Positions 1-11,319 of a stretch of 64,000 bases of DNA are shown here, piece after piece (position 1 is the stretch's first letter; every line of letters starts with the position of its first letter). The notes beneath the pieces are model-generated. The model was not told where the DNA came from and ran no database searches. It worked only from the letters and a program-made list of their open reading frames with translations. The stretch spans positions 41,121,695 through 41,185,694 of the forward strand of contig CM049316.1 in assembly GCA_026874595.1 (NCBI GenBank), read 5' to 3'. The position numbers and the translations under genes were made by a program. The stretch comes from Sipunculus nudus. Lineage: Eukaryota > Annelida > Sipuncula > Golfingiida > Sipunculidae.

Positions 1-632
1 AAAAATCTGATGTTATTTTTTTATAGTTTTTGATTTACGGGAAACATAAATATATGGTCCTTATAAAATAAATATCTGCCTGTTGACTGTTGACATTACA
101 CACATGGATAACGTACATCATTGAGAATATAGTATAAATGACGGTTTTATTTCGCCATTCCTGCGCTTTCGCGAATATTGCGAATTCGAAACCCTCACGA
201 ACAATGAGACGACCCCAATATATACCGTTTACCTCTTGTAAACAATTCTCACAGCCTTTACAGATATGCAGGACAATCGATCGACGACACTCCAACAGAC
301 AGTGTTGACGTCTCTGTCATATTACTTAACGTGATCCAAGTATAAATATATATATTCGCGAGGTTAAAATTTCACGATTTTCTTTTTATCTTTATTTCGC
401 AAGTGTTCTTTTTACGCGATCTCACCTTCACGTAAATTAACATATACGCAGTATATTTATTATTATGAATTAATTAAATTAAATAATATATGCGCAAAAA
501 CGTATCAACTGGAACATTAAGCGATCTGCAATCAATGTTAATATTAATTACAAGCAGATAATTATGAAACATAGGATATCATTAAAATAACTAATCTTTA
601 TTTTACGGCTGACAAACATGATGTTTTACTAC
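1..632. other. AT-rich stretch, no gene seen
   Basis: No open frame here looks like a protein, and no repeat with a partner elsewhere in the window was recognised. Confidence 0.6.
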
Positions 633-943
633 TAAGGCAAATTAAATAAAAGGTATGGTTCTCAGGCACCGCTCGCGTCAATTTTAATCCCCCGCATCAA
701 AAAAGTTTATTTTGTTTTTCGTCTTTCGAGAAGATAAAATAATACAATTTTGATAAGATTTCCTTTGTTATGTAGTGCTTTAACCTGTTTAGCCCTAAAA
801 TTCTGTTGTTTTCACGCTTTTCCCTGATCATTTGACATTTTTATCAAATCATACAAAAAAGTTCAAAAATAAATTATCGCCCGCCCGCAATGAATTCTGA
901 AAAAAGTGCCTGAGAACCATACCTTTTTTTCGTTTGCTTTAGA
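633..943. mobile_element. MITE-like element, copy 1
   Basis: The left end reads taaggcaaattaaataaaag followed by gtatggttctcaggcac. The right end is its near mirror (gtgcctgagaaccatacc, then a T run and gctttag). The ~270-bp interior has no coding capacity. The same termini occur at 1537-1798, 3835-4032 and 38010-38220, so this is a non-autonomous inverted-repeat transposon family. The superfamily was not determined. Confidence 0.75.
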
Positions 944-1013
944 ATATTAGTCTTTCGTCTTTGATAATGGGGCCTCTTCTTCGCGAAGGTTTTATTTTCG
1001 CGATAAGTTCTCT

Positions 1014-1252
1014 ATCGAGAACTTGAAACCCATACGAACAAAAAACTACCACAGTATCTATAGCCGCGAATAAAACATTGACTGTTTTTCATCACAGACA
1101 CTACAAACTGTGACAAATAACAGCATATAGCATATATCGAGAACTTGAAACTCACACGAACAAAAAACTACCACAGTATCTATAGCCGCGAATAAAACAT
1201 TGACTGTTTTTCATCACAGACACTACAAACTGTGACAAATAACAACATATAG
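1014..1252. repeat. Two-copy direct tandem repeat, ~122 bp unit
   Basis: The unit beginning atcgagaacttgaaac is repeated 122 bp later almost unchanged through gtgacaaataaca. The near-identity suggests a recent local duplication. Confidence 0.9.
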
Positions 1253-1536
1253 CTGTATTGCCCCTGTATTGTGTCTGGTTTGAATTTACCTCCCCAACCT
1301 CCTAGCTCCGTATAAATTCCCCTTAATTACTGTAGCTCAATGTGTATGCTATGACATCATACTAAGGCTGTCAAATCTGAGATGCCTCTCAGTCCATAAA
1401 TATATATAGAGAGTTTTACGGTTTATCAGAAGTCTCGTCTCCTGACAATTGCAGCCTCTGCAATGTCATGAAATTAACCACACCCAAAAATGATACAGCA
1501 CAGATACCGACGTGCAACAAACAAACAACTATGTAT

Positions 1537-1798
1537 TAGGCCAAAAAAATAAGGTATGGTTCTCAGGCATTTTTTTTTCAGAAATCAGTGCGGGCGGGCG
1601 GTATTTTATTTTTTACCTTTTTTGGATGTTTCGATAAAAATGTCATATTATCAGGGGAAAGCATGAAAATAACAATTTTTTGCTAAACACTACAGTACAT
1701 AAATTGTAGTTTTAATCTTCTTAAAAGATAAAGATAGGAATAAAGTTTTTTTATGCGGGCGGTGCCTGAGAACCATACCCTTTATTTTTTTGGCCTTA
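1537..1798. mobile_element. MITE-like element, copy 2
   Basis: This copy has the best preserved ends. The left terminus, taggccaaaaaaataagg then tatggttctcaggca, mirrors the right terminus, tgcctgagaaccatacc then ctttatttttttggcctta. The inverted repeat is about 36 bp. The interior carries a GC-rich patch (gcgggcgggcgg) shared with the other copies. Confidence 0.8.
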
Positions 1799-3340
1799 TA
1801 AAAAAAATGTATATTAACCACACACAATAACCCCCCCCCCCCCCACACACACACACACAGGGCATAGTTTCATGGCATAGGTTAGGGTATATAACCTAAA
1901 TTTCTATAATGAAAAAATGGCGTTGGGGGAATATTCTATCAACAGTTGTGTATTAACAACCCTACACCGGTCTATATACAATTTACAATAGCCTTAAAAT
2001 ATACAGTGGATTGTATGTAGTTGTTTCCTGTTGTCCGTCTTGTACACTTGCTACCAGGAAGCGCTACCCAATATCCTGCAATGCCGATTGGATCAATGAT
2101 TTCCAGGTGGGTTCGTCTGCTGAGCTGCAATACTTATTAGTCTCTAGAATATTTGTTATCCAATCAATCATGTCAAGTCAATGAATAAAGACAGGTTCTT
2201 AATGAATGCTGTTCTCCCTCAAATACCGTCTTAATCATAAGCAGTTAACCGCGGCCCCCAAGGACAAATTATGGAATGCAACCTCGTTTCTCTTCGTGCG
2301 TGTGTGTGCGTGTTCTGTAGAATTTCAAAAAGGTTACCGGCCCAAGTTTGTGTTAAAAAGTCCTAAGGTGACACTACCAGTCAAAATGAGTATTAACAAA
2401 TCCTAAGTAAACACTGGCATGCTATATATATTTTTTTCGGAATCTCAGGTTTATACATATGTAATGGGCTGGGTAGAACCCAGAAGTAAGAAACTGTATT
2501 TAAAACAAAGAGTTTTTCCCGGAGGTTCTGCTATTTATCCAGATTGATAAAGCACTCTTTTTGCCCAAAGAGTGTTTATAAATGCTTCACAATGTACATT
2601 CTGTTATATACTAATAATAATATACGACAATAATGTATACAATGTACATTCTGTTATATACTAAAAATAATATACGGTAATAATAATAAAAATAAAACAT
2701 ATATATATGGTTATTAAAATTAGAATTATACAATAACTTTATGTTATGGAGTATAAAGTGATCAAACATTAAACATACTACGGGAGTAAAACACCTTTGC
2801 CTAAACAAGACTGATTAATACAACTAATAATTAAGAAGACTGGTAGAGGCAAAATGTTAAAATAGTTCCACAGTTATATGTATGTAATTTGCCTTGAAAC
2901 AATTTATCCAATGTATTTAAACGGACTTTTTTACCATCTTCACTACATTTATACCTACGCCATCTGTGTATGTAGAAGACCAGTGCGTTGTGGGCCGAAT
3001 ATATAAAAGCACGCAATCTTAAAGAGCACAGTCGTTCTCTTGCTGTGACGAACAGTCCAAAGACGCACGTCGAAAAAAAAAATTAAGTGCTTTGACATAA
3101 GAAAGGAAAGAGTATTCCAAATACAGCTAAATTAGAGTAAACATTAATCAATCAAAGGAAATTTGTTTAGCAGGGAAGGGTTCGTGGCAAGGCCATTAAA
3201 TGGGCGATACATATAACCTCTAAAACAACCCATCGTTCGATGAACGGTAAATTAGGAATTCTTACTATGGACTTTGTATTATTAAAAGTAAAATGTTTAT
3301 CTTTATCCATGTTTAAAACCTGTTAAAATAATATATAGAA

Positions 3341-3390
<50 letters not shown>

Positions 3391-3834
3391 TATATATACA
3401 TGTATATATATTACAGTGAATGAAAGATTTCAGTAAATACGTGTTATTCCTAATTAATCCAGCAACTGGAAATACATGTATTTCCTAAAATACAGCACCA
3501 AAAATTTAACATATTTACTGAGAGAAAATGCACAATTTGTTTCTCTCGGATACATTTTTTCTTATATCGTTAGAATTTATGCTACCGTGCATGGCCTAGT
3601 CGTGCATCATCATCAATAAACCTGTTCTGAATGCAAGTTATTACATTTTTAGCATTACTATCTTATAATTATATCAAAACACTGAAGTAGGCACACGATG
3701 TAATTTTACAGCTGACTTTGTATACCACTGAATAATTTGACGCCTTGATTTCGACCAACATTTGTCAATTGTCTATGCAGATTATAAAGACATTTTCTAT
3801 CTATAAATTTGGCCACAAAATTATATACTTTTAG
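1799..3834. other. Non-coding stretch with simple repeats
   Basis: This stretch contains a C-run joined to (CA)n at 1831-1859, a two-copy ~52-bp tandem repeat at about 2588-2690 (acaatgtacattctgttata in both) and a (TA)n tract at 3344-3398. No gene was recognised. Confidence 0.6.
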
Positions 3835-4032
3835 GGTTTTACGCGCTAATGTATCATTTTACCAGTAATTCTGTAATTTACTGTGATTCTAAATATTTCT
3901 CTTTTATTATGCTTTTCCTTGATCATTTGACATTTTTAACGAAGCATTCAGAAAAAGGTCATAAAAAAAACGCCCGCCCGCAAGGACTTCTGAAATAAAG
4001 TTCCCGTGAACCATACCTTTTTTGGGGCCTTA
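3835..4032. mobile_element. MITE-like element, copy 3 (5'-truncated)
   Basis: The interior (gcttttccttgatcatttga) and right end (gaaccatacctttttt then ggggcctta) match copy 1 at 633-943. The left terminus is missing or unrecognisable, so the start is approximate. Confidence 0.6.
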
Positions 4033-4327
4033 CATGCCATTGTTTGGAACAACTTCTGGATCTGAAATCTGGGTCCATATTTTCCTGAGTCCCATATAGC
4101 AAATCATGGTGATGACGTAGTCAGTGTTATCACTTAATTGGAGACTACCCCACTGGTAAGCCATGGTATATATATGACATAACAGTGGTTCTATAAACCC
4201 GTGATTCATCCTCAGGAATAACGAATATTTCCTTAGATTTACAGTGAATACATGTCACTGCATTGGTGAATAAGGAATTTTCAGGAAATACACATCCTAG
4301 TATTTTCTGGTTTCACACATTCAATGT

Positions 4328-4330
<3 letters not shown>

Positions 4331-4407
<77 letters not shown>
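4331..4407. repeat. (TA)n microsatellite
   Basis: Uninterrupted alternating A/T tract of about 77 bp. Confidence 0.95.
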
Positions 4408-4408
<1 letters not shown>

Positions 4409-5352
4409 GGTGAAATCTCGCCTAACAAACCACCCCTCTATCATGACAACCCCGGTAAAACGATTATTTTTTATATGTAATTCCGTCAAGCACCTTTTTC
4501 GTATGTAGACCTTATCATCATTTATAAGTTGGCGGGATATTTTATTTTACGTTCATTTTTCTAATGGCTAGTTTGACAGCAAAGATGAAAGAGGAATTTT
4601 TTTTTATCAAAGTGCGAAACACTCCTTATATTTCTGATTGTAACAGCCGATGTAATCAATGAGCAATTGTGTCTGTGCGTGAGTACAACACTACCGTTTT
4701 GCTTTTTAAGTGTTTGATTATTGCCCTTTGACATTGTATTGTTAAAATATTTCACACAAACGCTGTCGCGGTAGTTGATAGTTCAAACTGTGTGAATTCC
4801 GACCCTCAAAGTTCGGCAAAAGCCATTCTTGTAATCTTGAATTCTGGGTCGATCGAACGCTCGGCGCCATGTGATGTTAAAACAGCGCAAATGGGTTGTC
4901 CTGGCGCCTTGTGAACGGCGCGAGGAGCATCCGTTAACGTGACAACGGCTCTGAAGCGCGAGAGTAGAGGAAGCCTCGCTCTCATGCGGACCCTTCACGG
5001 TTGTTTGGTTATCAGAACGACATGCACTTAGTGGGATGGTTCCTTTTGAGCGTGCAATTACCACCGATATTTGTGCCAGGAAACTTTCTCTCTTCATACA
5101 TCATGTACAGTAGAAGAAACCAGTGCTTTTAGTTATCTGTCCGTACTGGGCTATATTTGGATTGTACCGCACGGATGTTGTTGGTTATTGACATCTCTGA
5201 TGATGCATTGGAGCACGTTTTCTAAAGAAGTTTTATGGGATTAACCAGTGACAGACTGACTTTTTGCCGTTAGTGGGAAATTATCATGACCAGAAAATCA
5301 TCAGTTTAAAAACCACTCAAAGTTTCAACAAAAAAACTCCAGAAAACCCAGG
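4408..5352. other. Upstream region of the PAN-like gene
   Basis: This is the flank before the start codon at 5353. Bases 4780-5060 are clearly more GC-rich than the surroundings, but their open frame resembles no protein I recognise. It may hold the promoter; no convincing TATA element was fixed. Confidence 0.4.
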
Positions 5353-5683
5353 ATGAATTATAACATAGTGTTGTCGACCCTTTTTGTTGAGGCACTGTTG
5401 CTTTCAGCCAAATGTTCCACAGCGGGCGCCATAATAGAAGAAACCTTGTTCAAGCAAGTTGGAGTAACTGGTATGGCGGCTGGCACCTCTAATTACACAG
5501 CGGCTACAGCCAAAACGATTGTCGACTGCGCGCACTGCTGCGTCGCTTTGAGTACGTGTGTATCTTTTAACGTGATAAAACAGAAACCATACACAGGAGA
5601 GGATCTCAACTGCCGTCTCATGTCAACCATCTTCACGGAAGGCCAATTAAATCCTATGCCTGATACTGCTTATTTCGTGGAAG
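5353..5683 (+). CDS. Exon 1 of the PAN-like gene
   Basis: Begins at the only ATG that places a hydrophobic signal segment at the N-terminus (MNYNIVLSTLFVEALLL). It encodes the signal peptide and all of the PAN-like half. The donor follows ...TAYFVE plus one base (gaag|gtatgt), phase 1. Reading through the donor meets a stop soon after, which supports splicing. Confidence 0.75.
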
Positions 5684-5837
5684 GTATGTTTTATAATAAA
5701 TATTTGTTCCTTTTTCTATAAAAAATTATTAAACATTTTTCTCTTTTTTGTTTAGAAAGAGTGTTTGATATAAAATTTGAAGATAACGAGCAATATCACG
5801 ATCACGCAGATAAATATGTCTTTTTTCATATAATTTC

Positions 5838-5886
<49 letters not shown>

Positions 5887-8800
5887 TAAATGTGTTTACA
5901 TAATGTTTTCCTGATGACAATGCAAATCAACGCCTTATAAAAATTCTTATAAACTTATAATTAAAACTGAAACTGCGTGATTGGCAGCCGGAAGTTTTCC
6001 AGGAAAAAAGACCGGCACGGTCGTTCATCTGAAAGTGAAAGACGCACGTGTATCCACAAATCCACCATCGACTGGCGTCACAAGTTTTCTTAACAGACAT
6101 CTGGTTTCGTGTTCACGCATTCATTTTGCTTTGTTTTCTCGTTCAAATTATCTCCCATGTTGTACAAGTCCTTAAATAATTAGGCCACCTGACGGGATTT
6201 TTTTGCTGTAAATCTTTATTTTACATCCTTGATATTAAGACGGGCGCTTGAATTGCTATTAGTTTAGATTTCGGTTTAATATTTTACTTTTCACGGTCAT
6301 TTCCTTATATCTATTACTTATCTGACATTTTCCTTGCGTTTTGCACACTATATGGTCTATCTTTTTATTATTTACTTAATATTTGAGATAGGCAGGCAAG
6401 AAGCCCCCGTCGTTAGGTCAGGATGCCATGGCATGGCAACCGAAGACCCGCTTTCTGATTGATTGATATGTTTACTACTGGTGTCTTCAAATGGTTACAC
6501 CGCTTACGTTTCAACAGTTCAGCCAATCACTCATGTACTTTAAATTAAGCCTGAAACCGATGTGCCATGGCTGTCGGGCCTTACAACCGGGGCTTCTTGT
6601 CTTCCTATCTCCAATATATTGAGAAATAATAAAGATATGGACCATATAGTGCGAAAAACGCTAGGAAAATGTCAGATAAGTTAAGGTTTTAAGGAAATGA
6701 TCCAGATGAGGTAACAAATTTAATCGAAATCTTCGCTTATAGCAATTCAAGCGCCTGTGATGTTCAGAACCCTCCCGGCGCCTGTCACATGAATATATAT
6801 GTAAACATCGTGTCAGTTACTAGTATTGTTTGGACACTTTACGAAGCCATTTGAACACATGCTGCACTGTATAAAATATATCGGTTGAGTTCAAGATAGT
6901 TTCAGTAAATTAATATTATAATGAAAAGTGAACGCTTTCTTTGATATGCCGTGTTTATATATAATAAGTAATAATCAGTTTTTAAAGAACCCTGTTAAGT
7001 TCGAATTGAAAGCTGTTATATAACTATCCCATAACTTTTTCGTACGTTCTTGTTTTTAAAACACATTAGGGTGATTTAATCATACCCAGAAAATGGATTC
7101 TGATCTTTAAACCAAACATAGACTTGCATATTTAAGAACTCTGTTGTTCTTTTATTCACATAAGCTGTTTCTGCATATTACTTATCAAAAAACTTTAAAA
7201 AACTTATCAATAGGCTTTATATGAATGTATTCAGGGAAAACACAGTCGATTTTGCACCACAGTACCCTAAATATATCGTTTTATTCGCGACTATTATATT
7301 TTATCAGTTTAAAAATTTACTAGAAGCCCTCAATTAAGGCTCCGTGAACGCCAGTTCCTCCCATTGACAGATTTTGGGGCCATATTGGGTATCAGATTGG
7401 TCTGAAATTTGTAACCATAAATGATATAAAAGGGACATTTTTAAGAAAATTCACAGGATTATCTAAAAGGTGATTTTAAATGATTTTAAAATATCAGCCT
7501 GACAGCCATATTGGATTTAACAGTCTGAAATTATAAAGCACCAATCCCCTTATGGGTGTAAGTGTTCAGTAAAATATTCATAAAAGAAAATCAGTGATTG
7601 TGCTCTAGCGACCATACTGGATATTAGGCAGGTCTGTGATTCGATACGGCTTGAGACCCCATATAGGCTCCAATTGCCCTCGTAAATTTATAGTTTCTAA
7701 ATAGTTTCTTTAAAATACCGGATGAAAATGAGCGATTGTTCTGTGGCAAACTAATTGGACTTTGGGCTGTTCTGGAATTTAATAGGGCTGGGGCTTTTAT
7801 GGAAACCAATCATCCATGTAAATTAGAGAAAGACCAAGGATATTCTCTTTGAGATATTGCCCGCGAAAGAAAATCAAGCAGGACGTACACCGCATCACTA
7901 ATAGCATGTGAAAAAGTACCAAAATATAAATTCATTTATTTTGGATTGCTGCACAATAGAGCCACTGTTTACGTGTGTATTGTTAGAAAACCTAAAAATA
8001 TCAGATCACGATATTGTGACGAGCACAAACCCTTGTTACGGAGACAAAAAAAATAGATTTCGCAACACTAGGAAGCGTGAAATGTCCAGGGGAATGAACA
8101 AAGAAATCAGTGTTTTTTTTAACAAATAATTATAATTTATTCTTAAAACAAAACTAACATTACAATACACAAAATCAATTCAATTACACAGTATTTAAGA
8201 CATAACAATAATTAAAATGTACATCACCAGAGTCCGGATCCCAGGCTTTGATTTCTGGATACCACAACTGTCACAGTCCAACAAATCTCGAAGACAATCT
8301 GTTGTAATTCAGAAGTGAAAGTTCAGGTAAAATCCCAAAGGCAAACTGAAGACAATCTGTACAAAATTTGTATAAATCCTGTATAAAGTCCGTAGAATAT
8401 CTGTAACTATGCAATGATCGGAGTAGGTCCCAAGACTGACGAGAAAGTTGCACCCTTTCGTGCCCGCTGGTATTTTACTTTTTCCAGGCTCTAAACACAG
8501 CCCCTATTTATAGCTTTTTCACCCGAAGTCAAGAAACTTCTAGGCACTGAAAATTCCGAAGAACAGACTCGAAGCTTTTAAAACAAAACGAACGCGCTGT
8601 GTGTTTACCTTCTGCGAGCAAGCCAGAGTTCAACAAGAGCGGTTCCCATAGCAACGCACAGGGCTAGCGCCTAACACATATCACAATGTCAAGCACATGT
8701 TGAGCTTAGTAAAATCCTGCGCATAATAAACAAATACATGTTACAATATATATGTTAAAGTATCTATGAGATAAACGCGTATAATGATTCGCGTATGACG

Positions 8801-10142
8801 CAGGTGACATGTCTTAATATAGCAATATATTAACAAAAAGACGTGCCTAATGAGCGATATTCGGATATGTTGTCGATCTTATAGTTCATTTCATTCAGCA
8901 CTCCTGATAAAACGTTAAGTTTAAATGCCACAATTTTCGGATTAGTCTGTTGGGTAAAGAAAGGTTCATGCAAGATGAAATTACAAAATACAACCTTTCG
9001 TATAACCACTCAAGCTGACAGTCAGCTGAGACGACAAAAGAAGTCCGACGACCCCACGTATAGAGTAAGGTCAGTTGTCGATTGTAAAGAGTGGGCCCCG
9101 CAGGACCCCTTACTTGTTATGGGGTTGAAATGACTTTGGATAAAGTGCAAAGGTACAGACAGAAATTTCGCCTACACTAGCATAAATTTACCTTCCCATT
9201 GCCTGCACGAATATGAAGGTAAAGGGATTATATATGGGTAAGGTTCAACATGGTAGAATGAAATAAAACTAGATTTTAAAATACATCGACAATGGTTTTC
9301 CTTGAACCTGATTCTCTAGAAAATCCGTCTGGTAATGCCCGGTATTAATTTTATTTTAAATCCCAGTTTGTTCTTAAAAGGCTAGACATATGTTATGTGA
9401 AAGAATAACGGGAAGGTAAGACTCTGCCTTTTGTTTCCATTAACTTATTCGGCCCATATTCATAAGTCAATTCGTGCATAAGTGAATATACATTTGTGAA
9501 TATTCCTTAAGGACGTTAAGGATTCCGGGTTATGTGCCGGATCCACACCAAAACCTAATCTATTCTTCCTTGGCTCATTCACAAATTCCATAAATATATC
9601 AGTAGATTCGTTCAGGATTACACACGAACGAGAATGAAAACATACCTTCCTGGATACTATAGGAATCTGATATTTTGTTACTTGAAGGTAAGTTCTTGCC
9701 ATATTAAATACAGTCTATGTTCTCTTGCTTAATATTAGCATCTCTTGCATATCTCTTGCATTCTCTTGCATACCCATATTATCTCTCGTTTATGTTACTT
9801 TCAGTGACGTCAGCCTCGCCACCTGTTCCTGTACCGGCCTACACACCTGTTGGCTGTTACTCTTGGCCCCTCAGCAGCTCCCTAGCCCCTAAACCTCTGA
9901 CCTCTTACCTCGGGGATTTCCCTGGCCTGTACAATCCCTCGGATACTACCCCTGTTGTGGAAAAATGCGCCACACTGGCGTCTCAAGCCGGACATTATTA
10001 TTTCGCCGTACAGGACGAGTACGTGTGTCACGCGGGACCTCAGACAGATTCTTACAGTATGTATGGTACTAGTGTAGCCGGATGTCGGGGAGCCACGGTC
10101 GGCGACACTGAAAACGAGGCTATGACTTACAAGATCGTCTGA
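5353..10142 (+). CDS. Secreted PAN/Apple-like plus WSC-like protein, two-exon gene
   Basis: Predicted 222-residue secreted protein joined from 5353-5683 and 9805-10142. Exon 1 ends one base into a codon at a gtatgt donor. Exon 2 follows a ctttcag acceptor and supplies the other two bases, so the frame runs through to the stop at 10140-10142. The first ~25 residues form a signal peptide (hydrophobic FVEALLLSAKC, then STAG). Residues ~30-110 have a PAN/Apple cysteine pattern (DCAHCC, LSTCVSF, LNCRLM). Residues ~112-222 begin with a proline-rich linker (SPPVPVPAYTP), then VGCYSW and YYFAVQDEYVC, a pattern like WSC-type or related lophotrochozoan cysteine-rich domains. PAN and WSC modules usually bind carbohydrate or protein; the ligand here is unknown. 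The 4.1-kb intron holds a fold-back repeat and a solo LTR. A further small in-phase exon inside the intron cannot be excluded. Confidence 0.7.
5842..5883. repeat. (TA)n microsatellite in the PAN-gene intron
   Basis: Alternating A/T tract about 160 bp after the exon 1 donor. Confidence 0.95.
6240..6765. repeat. Long imperfect inverted repeat (fold-back element)
   Basis: The left arm (about 6240-6450; ggcgcttgaattgctatt, then cactatatggtctatc, then caagaagccccc) reappears reverse-complemented in the right arm (about 6550-6765; gccccggttgtaagg, catatcttta, gcgcttgaattgc when read on the minus strand). The arms are ~210 bp around a ~100-bp loop. It would form a long hairpin if transcribed and resembles a fold-back transposon or MITE. 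It lies in the intron of the PAN-like gene. Confidence 0.75.
8119..8745 (-). mobile_element. Solo LTR, copy 1
   Basis: On the minus strand it starts TGTAACATG and ends near TTTGTTAA. It carries a TATAAATAGG promoter-like box near the middle and an AATAAA signal near the 3' end, the order expected of an LTR. A second copy lies at 18184-18766. No gag-pol sequence or second LTR adjoins it, so it is probably a recombination-derived solo LTR. It sits inside the PAN-gene intron. An ordinary interspersed repeat is the alternative. Confidence 0.6.
9805..10142 (+). CDS. Exon 2 (last coding exon) of the PAN-like gene
   Basis: Begins after the acceptor tatgttactttcag and encodes TSASPPVPVPAYTPVGCYSW through GDTENEAMTYKIV before TGA. 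Its cysteines (GCYSW, EKCATLAS, EYVCHAG, AGCRG) suggest a compact disulfide-bonded domain of the WSC/GCY type. The pyrimidine tract before the acceptor (about 9719-9772) is built from small repeats of tctcttgcat. Confidence 0.7.
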
Positions 10143-10664
10143 TGAGGTTGTAACCATGCCAACAATCACGTGGTCGAAAATCACTAAACTAAACTCTAGA
10201 TTCTCTGTTGTGGATTGCTACTACTTGTGATATGTTAAATATAATGTGGTACAGAATGGAAAAAAATACCATAGATTATATAACCATATTTATATTTTAT
10301 AGCTCAAACATCACAATGTGTATAGAATCTATAGTTCAAACCAATTGTGTACATATTAAGGTAAAACCACAGGCACATAGTAACAAACCTTTCCATGCGA
10401 AATTCATTCTATGGATAAAATTTGAAATTTGTTCATGACCACAGTCAAGGAATGTGAAATGAATCTACCAATCCCCGTTTTCTTGTTCTTGTTACCTTGC
10501 AGGAGATTTTCTTTCCAAAATTTAATTATAAAGTGGTTCGAAAGACGTCCAGGATTGTCGCGGAATAATTTTGTACGAACATCGTTATACGTCACTGTAT
10601 TTTTGGTTTAGGAAATAAGTAATTTTGATGTCCTTGAATTAAAGTGAAATGTTTTTTTCCTCCA
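10143..10664. other. 3' flank of the PAN-like gene
   Basis: Probably contains the 3' untranslated region. No canonical AATAAA was identified with confidence, and no other gene was seen. Confidence 0.4.
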
Positions 10665-11319
10665 GGGCCCAGTTTCACTAACAATGCGTATGGCTTAAGT
10701 CAAATTTTACCGAAACGCCTCCCACGTCGGCTAATGTAAGCCCGCGAGATAAGTCAGTTTCACTATACCCGATTTAGCTAAGTCGGTCTGAACCTTTGAA
10801 ATCCCCTCTTCAACGCCACCTATTGATGAAATAATGAATTAAAAAAGTCCGAAATGGGGACGCAAATACTTCGCGGAAGATAATGACATGGAATTTTAAT
10901 TAAGCCTGTGATATTCATGGGAACTTTTTTAATGAATAGTTGAAAAAACGGTCTGGACATCGTGGTATTGCTGTACTTGACTGTACAAAACGAACAACAA
11001 CCCCCATGATCTATTCTTTATTTACGGATACCTTTCAGGGAAACGGCACGTGGCGTGACGTCTTTGTCGCCTGTGACGTACCGTACCACGCTTGACAGAT
11101 GGCCGTATGGTCACATGCAACGAGTGCAGGTAATATAATGTGCTATACACCATTAAAACACAGAGTTAAGCCTCCTCGGTGCAGGCTTAGCATTTTAGCC
11201 CGCCAGGTGACTTAGGTCACTAACATTATTTTTAATGAAACTGAATTAAAGCTCGACTAGATGACTTAAGTAAAAAACGCAGAATAACAGGCTTAAGTCG
11301 GTTTAATGAAACTGGGCCC
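10665..11319. mobile_element. Non-autonomous TIR transposon, ~655 bp
   Basis: The left end GGGCCCAGTTTCACTAA is mirrored at the right end (gtttaatgaaactgggccc), with gcttaagtc repeated just inside each end. There is no coding capacity. GGGCCC-starting terminal repeats occur in DNA transposons of marine invertebrates. Target-site duplication was not resolved. Confidence 0.75.

Noticed and set aside
633-1252. CRISPR array
   Set aside because: The repeats are a transposon and a two-copy tandem; the DNA is eukaryotic and there are no spaced short direct repeats.
5981-6175. Frame MAAGSFPGKK... as a middle exon of the PAN-like gene
   Set aside because: The acceptor lacks a pyrimidine tract, the donor choices are weak, and exon 1 joins exon 2 in phase without it. 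Not excluded, only unsupported.
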